Part shown: in pieces, positions 59,717-64,000 of the stretch | How positions within the stretch are numbered: the stretch's first letter is position 1 | Layout of the letters: each line of letters starts with the position of its first letter | Source: Ruegeria_C sp041537925 | GTDB taxonomy: Bacteria; Pseudomonadota; Alphaproteobacteria; Rhodobacterales; Rhodobacteraceae | Direction: 5' to 3' | NCBI RefSeq assembly: GCF_041537925.1 | Contig: NZ_JBGOSH010000004.1 | Location: 434,001-498,000 of the forward strand | DNA: 64,000 nucleotides | Program-made: the position numbers and the translations under genes | The notes under the pieces: model-generated | Database searches by the model: none | Told to the model about the DNA's origin: nothing | Seen by the model: only the letters and a program-made list of their open reading frames with translations

Positions 59717-60346
59717 TCAGCGCGACGCCTGCCGGTCAATCCAGTCCCGCAAATCCCGCGCAATCGCCGTTGCGGCGGGCAGGTGATCAGGGTCGATCCG
59801 GGCAACGCGCGCAAGGCGCGACAGTGGTCCCGGCGCACAGGAAAGCGCGCCCTCATGGGGTGGGTCGGGGCGGTCGATCGTCCGTGGCGAGAGGGCAGGG
59901 TTGGCGTCAACGGGATGAGATTCGCGGCTCTCTGATGGGGGCGCCTCAGGTTCCATCTCCGGCGCGGGCGGCAAGTCCATGTCGATCTGGGTCGAGGTTT
60001 TTTCCTCGGGCGCAGGTTTCTGGAACCGGATCACATTCGCGCCGTCACTCACGTCATCCGCCGCGGCCTCGTCGAGGCCTTGCGAAAAGCCCTGAACATG
60101 CGCAACGCCTTGTTCGCGCAGCAATTTCTGAACGCCCTTGATGGTCATTCCATCGTCATGCAGCAGATGCTTGATCCCGCCTAGCAGCAGCATGTCGGCG
60201 GGCCGGTAATAGCGCCGCCCACCGGCCCGCTTGACCGGTTTGACATGGGTGAACTTGCTTTCCCAGAATCGCAGCACATGGGCCTGCACGCCCAACCAGT
60301 CCGCAACTTCACTGATGGTGCGAAACGCGTCACGAGACTTTGCCAT
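59717..60346 (-). CDS. MerR family transcriptional regulator
   Basis: 209 residues. The N-terminal winged HTH reads RTISEVADWLGVQAHVLRFWESKFTHVKPVKRAGGRRYYRPADMLLLGGIKHLLHDDGMTIKGVQKLL in outline, containing the MerR W-x-x-RRYY pattern. The C-terminal 120 residues are low-complexity, Pro/Glu-rich, without a Cys cluster, so metal sensing is unlikely. It follows ihfA on the same strand (12-base gap), an arrangement conserved in Alphaproteobacteria. Confidence 0.92.
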   Translation of the reverse strand: MAKSRDAFRTISEVADWLGVQAHVLRFWESKFTHVKPVKRAGGRRYYRPADMLLLGGIKHLLHDDGMTIKGVQKLLREQGVAHVQGFSQGLDEAAADDVSDGANVIRFQKPAPEEKTSTQIDMDLPPAPEMEPEAPPSESRESHPVDANPALSPRTIDRPDPPHEGALSCAPGPLSRLARVARIDPDHLPAATAIARDLRDWIDRQASR

Positions 60347-60358
60347 GAGGGGAAGGTC

Positions 60359-60664
60359 CTAGGTTTTTCGGTTGCCGTCGGCGACCCGGTCTTTCATCAG
60401 ATGCGAGGGGCGGAAGGTCAGCACGCGGCGCGGCTGGATAGGAACCTCTTCGCCGGTTTTCGGGTTGCGGCCGATCCGGGCTGATTTATCGCGAACGCTG
60501 AACGTGCCGAAGGACGAGATCTTGACCTGTTCGCCGCGCACCAGAGCGTCCGACATGTGATTGAGAAGGCTTTCCACCAGTTGCGCGCTTTCGTTGCGCG
60601 ATAATCCAACTTCGCGGAAAACGGCTTCGCTCAAATCCATTCTGGTTAAAGTCTTGTCGCCCAT
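60359..60664 (-). CDS. ihfA: Integration host factor subunit alpha
   Basis: 101 residues of the HU/IHF family. TLTRMDLSEAVFREVGLSRNESAQLVESLL, VRGEQVKISSFGTFSVRDKSARIGRNPKTGEEVPIQ and the DNA-bending arm (RNPKTGEEVPI) are diagnostic; alpha is indicated by the N-terminus and the RVLTFRPSHLMK ending. IHF bends DNA and helps transcription and replication. ATG 60664 has AAGGGGATC upstream. Between fabH and the MerR gene. Confidence 0.95.
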   Translation of the reverse strand: MGDKTLTRMDLSEAVFREVGLSRNESAQLVESLLNHMSDALVRGEQVKISSFGTFSVRDKSARIGRNPKTGEEVPIQPRRVLTFRPSHLMKDRVADGNRKT

Positions 60665-60761
60665 GCTGATCCCCTTGTTATTGCGCGAGCATAGGGCGCA
60701 GGGTTTTTCCCTGTCAATATCAATGAATTTCAATCGTTTGGCTTGGCTGGTTTGCGCCGGA

Positions 60762-61730
60762 TCACCAGCGCAGGACAACAGCACCCCAAGCCAGACCGCC
60801 ACCGATGGCTTCGGTCACGATCAAGTCGCCCTGTTTGATCTGGCCGCGCGCCTTGCCCACCGACATGGCCAGCGGAATCGACGCGGCAGAGGTGTTGCCG
60901 TGATCCTGCACGGTGACGACCACGTTCTCCATCGGCAGGCCCATCTTCTTGGCTGTGCCCTGGATGATGCGGATATTGGCCTGATGCGGCACGATCCAGT
61001 CCACATCCTTGTTCTCCAAACCGGCCTTCTCGAGCGCCGTTTCGGCGGCTTGGGTCAGTTTTTCAACCGCGTGCCGGAAGACCTGATTGCCCTGCATGCG
61101 CAGGTGCCCGGTGGTGTGGGTCGACACCCCGCCATCCACATAGAGCAGGTCCTTGAAACGACCGTCCGAGTTCAGGTCCACCGCCAGAATGCCCCGGTCG
61201 TCGTCGTCCGATTGCTCCTGATACTCCAGCACAAGCGCGCCAGCGCCGTCCCCGAACAACACGCAGGTCGAGCGGTCGGACCAGTCCATGATCCGGGAAA
61301 ACGTCTCGGCCCCGATGATCAGCACACGTTTGGCCTGACCGGCCAGAATCAGAGCGTTGGCATTGCACAAGGCATAGACAAACCCGGCGCAGACCGCCTG
61401 CACGTCAAAGGCAAAGCCGCGGGTCATTCCGATTTTGGACTGCACCATCGTGGCCGCCGATGGAAAGGTCAGGTCCGGCGTCGAGGTCGCGACAATGATC
61501 GCGTCGATGTCATCGGCCTCCAGCCCGGCATCCGCCAGCGCTGCGCGTGCCGCATTGGCCGCCAGATCCGAAGTGGTTTCGCCTTCGGCGGCGAAATGCC
61601 GCCGCTCGATACCGGATCGTGTGCGAATCCACTCATCTGAGGTTTCCAGCGTCGCCTCGAATTCGGCATTCGGCACGATGCGTTCGGGCAAATAGTGTCC
61701 GATGCCTTTGACGACTGCACGGCCTGTCAT
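60762..61730 (-). CDS. fabH: 3-oxoacyl-ACP synthase III (FabH)
   Basis: 322 residues. It starts fatty-acid synthesis by condensing acetyl-CoA with malonyl-ACP. The catalytic Cys is in FDVQAVCAGFVYAL, the His in VPHQANIRII and the Asn in DHGNTSAASIP. The N-terminus GIGHYLPERIVPNAEFE is standard. Located between plsX and ihfA in the conserved alphaproteobacterial order. Confidence 0.97.
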   Translation of the reverse strand: MTGRAVVKGIGHYLPERIVPNAEFEATLETSDEWIRTRSGIERRHFAAEGETTSDLAANAARAALADAGLEADDIDAIIVATSTPDLTFPSAATMVQSKIGMTRGFAFDVQAVCAGFVYALCNANALILAGQAKRVLIIGAETFSRIMDWSDRSTCVLFGDGAGALVLEYQEQSDDDDRGILAVDLNSDGRFKDLLYVDGGVSTHTTGHLRMQGNQVFRHAVEKLTQAAETALEKAGLENKDVDWIVPHQANIRIIQGTAKKMGLPMENVVVTVQDHGNTSAASIPLAMSVGKARGQIKQGDLIVTEAIGGGLAWGAVVLRW

Positions 61731-61748
61731 GGGTCACCTGTCAATTTG

Positions 61749-62861
61749 TTATGGGTCTGCCGCCTCGTTGGCGTGAGCGGCATCTTGGGTAAGCTCGCCG
61801 GTGGATGCAACCCGTGCCGCCAGTTTTTCCGTAAACCCGGACTGCGCAAGCGTGAATGCCAGTTTGATCGCCGCCGAAACACCAGTGTCATCGGCCGAGC
61901 CATGCGACTTGATGACCGTACCGTTCAGTCCGAGGAACACGCCGCCATTCACGCGGCGCGGATCGATGCGTTTTTTCAGGCGGTTGAGCGACGTGATCGC
62001 CAGAACCGAGGCCAGCCGGGACAGCATCGAGTATTTGAACGCCTCGCGCAACAGCCCGCCCACCATGCTGGCGGTGCCTTCGCCGGTCTTGATCGCTACA
62101 TTGCCGGTGAACCCGTCGGTCACGATCACATCTGCGGCATTGCCAGTGATATCGCTGCCTTCGACAAAGCCCGCAAAATCGAAATTGGACCGCTCGGCAA
62201 AGTCGGAAATCAGCGCATGCGCCTCTTTCAACTCGGCGCGGCCTTTATGTTCTTCGGTGCCCACATTCAGCAATCCGATGCGCGGGCGGGGCAGTTCCAT
62301 GCCGTTGCGGGCATAAGAGGCACCCATCAGCGCGTATTGCAGCAGATCGCGTGCTTCGGCGCGTATATCGGCACCCACATCCAGCATAACGTTGAAACGC
62401 TGCGGGTTGCGTGAGGGAAACAGGATCGCGATGGCAGGCCGGTTCACGCCCGGCAACTTGCGCAGCCGCATCATGCTGAGCGCCATCAGCGCGCCGGTAT
62501 TGCCGCAGGACACCGCCCCGGCAGCCTCGCCGTTGCGCACCGATTCCAGCGCCGACCACATCGAGGTCTGCTTACCGCTGCGGACAACCTGGCTGGGCTT
62601 GTCGTCCATGGTGACAACGTCGCTGGCATCACGAAATTCGACGCGACCTTCAAGGCCGCGCCGTTTCGCAACTAGCTTGCGCAAAGCGTCTTCCGGACCG
62701 TGCAGGATGAACCCGATATCGGGGTTCTTTTCTGCCGACTTGGCGATTCCGGCCACGACGACCGAAGGACCGGCATCACCGCCCATCGCATCAACCGATA
62801 TGACGATCCGCCCCGTTGCTGATCCAGGGGTTGATCCGGTTTGATCGGGCTGTGCCGCCAT
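61749..62861 (-). CDS. plsX: Phosphate acyltransferase (PlsX)
   Basis: 370 residues. It converts acyl-ACP to acyl-phosphate for phospholipid synthesis. Motifs: VISVDAMGGDAGPSVVVAGI near the N-terminus, AVSCGNTGALMALSMMRLRKLPGVNRPAI, and FNVMLDVGADIRAEARDLLQYALMGASY, all PlsX signatures. A longer-than-usual start (MAAQPDQTGSTPGSA) is Rhodobacterales-typical. Order rpmF-plsX-fabH-ihfA is conserved. Confidence 0.97.
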   Translation of the reverse strand: MAAQPDQTGSTPGSATGRIVISVDAMGGDAGPSVVVAGIAKSAEKNPDIGFILHGPEDALRKLVAKRRGLEGRVEFRDASDVVTMDDKPSQVVRSGKQTSMWSALESVRNGEAAGAVSCGNTGALMALSMMRLRKLPGVNRPAIAILFPSRNPQRFNVMLDVGADIRAEARDLLQYALMGASYARNGMELPRPRIGLLNVGTEEHKGRAELKEAHALISDFAERSNFDFAGFVEGSDITGNAADVIVTDGFTGNVAIKTGEGTASMVGGLLREAFKYSMLSRLASVLAITSLNRLKKRIDPRRVNGGVFLGLNGTVIKSHGSADDTGVSAAIKLAFTLAQSGFTEKLAARVASTGELTQDAAHANEAADP

Positions 62862-62879
62862 GCCTTAGTCTGCGACCAT

Positions 62880-63086
62880 TCAGGCCGCGTCTTCGTCCAG
62901 ATCGATCTCGTCGGTCTGAGCGACAACCTCGCGGTCGTCATAGTGGCCGCAGGACGGGCACACGTGATGCGGACGGCGCAATTCACCGCAATTGCCACAT
63001 TCGTTCGGGTTTGCAGCAACCAGCGCATCATGCGCGCGGCGATTGTTGCGGCGCGATTTGGATACTTTGTTCTGTTGGACAGCCAT
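62880..63086 (-). CDS. rpmF: 50S ribosomal protein L32
   Basis: 68 residues. MAVQQNKVSKSRRNNRRAHDAL is the standard start, and ECGNCGELRRPHHVCPSCGHYDDREV is a CxxC...CxxC zinc ribbon, so this is the zinc-containing form. The acidic tail (DEIDLDEDAA) is an alphaproteobacterial extension. An upstream in-frame ATG at 63122 is less likely. Just upstream of plsX. Confidence 0.96.
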   Translation of the reverse strand: MAVQQNKVSKSRRNNRRAHDALVAANPNECGNCGELRRPHHVCPSCGHYDDREVVAQTDEIDLDEDAA

Positions 63087-63291
63087 TGTCTCAACCTTTG
63101 TCTCGCTAAGGGCCGCGGTCAATGCCGGAGGGCCGGTTATAGTCTACGTGTCTCGTGGCGTGACGCGCGTTTAGGGCGTTGCCCCCGCGTTGTCCAACCA
63201 TAAATCCGATGAGCGCGCGAAAATACTGCGAATCTCGTCATGTTCAAGCGGTTTTTCTGGTCGCCTCCTATGACATGTCAAAGCTGCATTG

Positions 63292-63828
63292 TCATTGGTC
63301 TTTTTTCAGCGCGTCGCGTAATTCGGCCAGCCCGGCAAAGGGTTTGACATCCTCGTCAGTCAGCGCCGCCTTGCCGGGTTCGGTAAAGACCATTTCGCCG
63401 GTTTCGGCACTCTGGCTGCGCGGGTAAAGCGGCAGCGCCAGCGCTAGCGCCTCGCGCATGATCCGCTGCATATCCAGTTCAGTTGGCAATGGCTCGGTTT
63501 CGTCATCTTCGGGCATCTCCACTTCCGAGGCCTCGGGTTCGTGCCAGTCGGCTAGGAACAACCGGTTTACGGGGATGTCGATGCGGGTGGTCACCGGTTC
63601 CAGCGTGACAATACAGGGCTGCACCACCGTTGCACCCAGCTTGGCCGTGAGGCGCCAGTCCTTGCGGCCCTGGGCGGCAAGCTGGCCGGAAAACTCCAGT
63701 TTGCGCAGGTCCAGCAGGTCCAGTTCCATGGCGATCTGGGACAGGACTGGCGCGGCGGGGCGCAGCTTGAAACGGGTCGGGCTGTTTTGAGGCAGGTCTG
63801 CGACCCGCAATACATCCTCATTCGGCAT
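63292..63828 (-). CDS. DUF177 (YceD-like) domain protein
   Basis: 178 residues. FRLRPAAPVLSQIAMELDLLDLRKLEFSG-type opening (RFKLRPAAPVLSQIAME), RKDWRLTAKLGATVVQPCIVTLEPVTTRIDIPVNRLFL, and ALALALPLYPRSQSAETGEM are characteristic; the single Cys in TVVQPCIVTLEPV is the family's conserved one. YceD is linked to 23S rRNA accumulation in E. coli; precise role unknown. Upstream of rpmF as in many bacteria. ATG 63828 chosen; 63897 would add non-conserved residues. Confidence 0.92.
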   Translation of the reverse strand: MPNEDVLRVADLPQNSPTRFKLRPAAPVLSQIAMELDLLDLRKLEFSGQLAAQGRKDWRLTAKLGATVVQPCIVTLEPVTTRIDIPVNRLFLADWHEPEASEVEMPEDDETEPLPTELDMQRIMREALALALPLYPRSQSAETGEMVFTEPGKAALTDEDVKPFAGLAELRDALKKDQ

Positions 63829-63912
63829 GTCAGGACTTTCGTTGGTTGAACCACTTGGCCGGTTTATGTAATCGGGATAGAAGGCGTGCACAGCCAAGGC
63901 AAGGGGGCCGGG

Positions 63913-64000
63913 ATGATTGAAGCCGCAAAGCTGCCAGGACAGATGATGTCCCGCATCGCTATGATGGGGGTTGTTGTTCTGTGCGTGTCGGCCTGTGCCG
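63913..64000 (+). CDS. bamE: N-terminal fragment of a lipoprotein, probably BamE (SmpA/OmlA)
   Basis: Only the first ~29 codons are in the window. MMSRIAMMGVVVLCVSACA is a lipoprotein signal with a VSAC lipobox, preceded by AGGACAG close to ATG 63943/63946; ATG 63913 is an alternative start. In Alphaproteobacteria a bamE-like gene commonly stands divergent from DUF177-rpmF-plsX-fabH-ihfA, which is the sole basis for the name. The BamE domain itself lies outside. Confidence 0.5.
   Translation, partial: MIEAAKLPGQMMSRIAMMGVVVLCVSACA

Overview
The window is a GC-rich, gene-dense stretch of a bacterial chromosome, almost certainly from the Roseobacter group of Rhodobacterales (Alphaproteobacteria). 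The evidence is ALAS-type hemA, the long alphaproteobacterial dCTP deaminase, Bpt arginyl/leucyl transferase, a zinc-finger-less DksA, TRAP transporters, Rhodobacterales-type conserved small proteins (DUF2852, DUF2927, DUF177), the fabH-plsX-rpmF-DUF177 block, and an ALS operon with a Leu/Val/Ile leader peptide. I see no prophage, integrase, IS element or CRISPR. The window is mostly core genome with a few accessory islands.

Layout. 1-14.6 kb: tail of an enoyl-CoA hydratase-like gene, an M20 dipeptidase, hemA (with an Fnr-type box upstream), a RodZ-like HTH membrane protein, ispG, a DsbA-like/M48 envelope pair, a PLP aminotransferase, a cell-wall amidase, an orphan peptidoglycan-binding-like protein and PBP1A. 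14.6-20 kb: prfB, a secreted RTX protein with a beta-solenoid-like N-terminal half, a DUF2189 membrane protein and an XRE-type regulator. 20-22.7 kb: ilvB-ilvH behind a complete transcription attenuator. 22.8-24.9 kb: a 2OG-Fe(II) oxygenase-like gene, a His-rich secreted protein, the decayed tail of a second LuxR-type regulator, and an AT-rich stretch with a small membrane protein. 24.9-31.7 kb: a Cache histidine kinase/NarL-type regulator pair divergent from a three-gene TRAP transporter with oversized permeases. 31.7-38.9 kb: a DAACS symporter, a VOC protein, Bpt, RDD and DUF2852 membrane proteins, and glnE. 39-43.3 kb: a lipoprotein, an RlmI-like methyltransferase coupled to a PIN protein, an M48 protease and a class II amidotransferase. 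43.3-48.4 kb: a MoxR/CoxE-type locus containing a GNAT, a DUF2927 lipoprotein and a 55-residue membrane protein, then dksA. 48.4-64 kb: an FAD monooxygenase, xth, an A-type Fe-S carrier, dgt, argS, SPOR-nagZ-scpA-scpB, dcd, tRNA-Pro(GGG), a MerR regulator, ihfA, fabH, plsX, rpmF, DUF177 and the start of a probable bamE.

How the genes fit together. Several operons are translationally coupled by ATGA/GTGA overlaps: M48-DsbA, HK-RR, methyltransferase-PIN, and SPOR-nagZ-scpA-scpB. The kinase/regulator pair probably controls the adjacent TRAP transporter. The items most worth follow-up are the ilv attenuator, a duplicated 19-bp palindrome in the glnE/DUF2852 divergent promoter, a perfect CRP-type palindrome between moxR and dksA, the paralogous regulator remnant, the MoxR-CoxE locus with its uncharacterised lipoprotein and mini-protein, and the orphan peptidoglycan-binding-like protein. 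All functional calls rest on reading motifs by eye; no database search was run.
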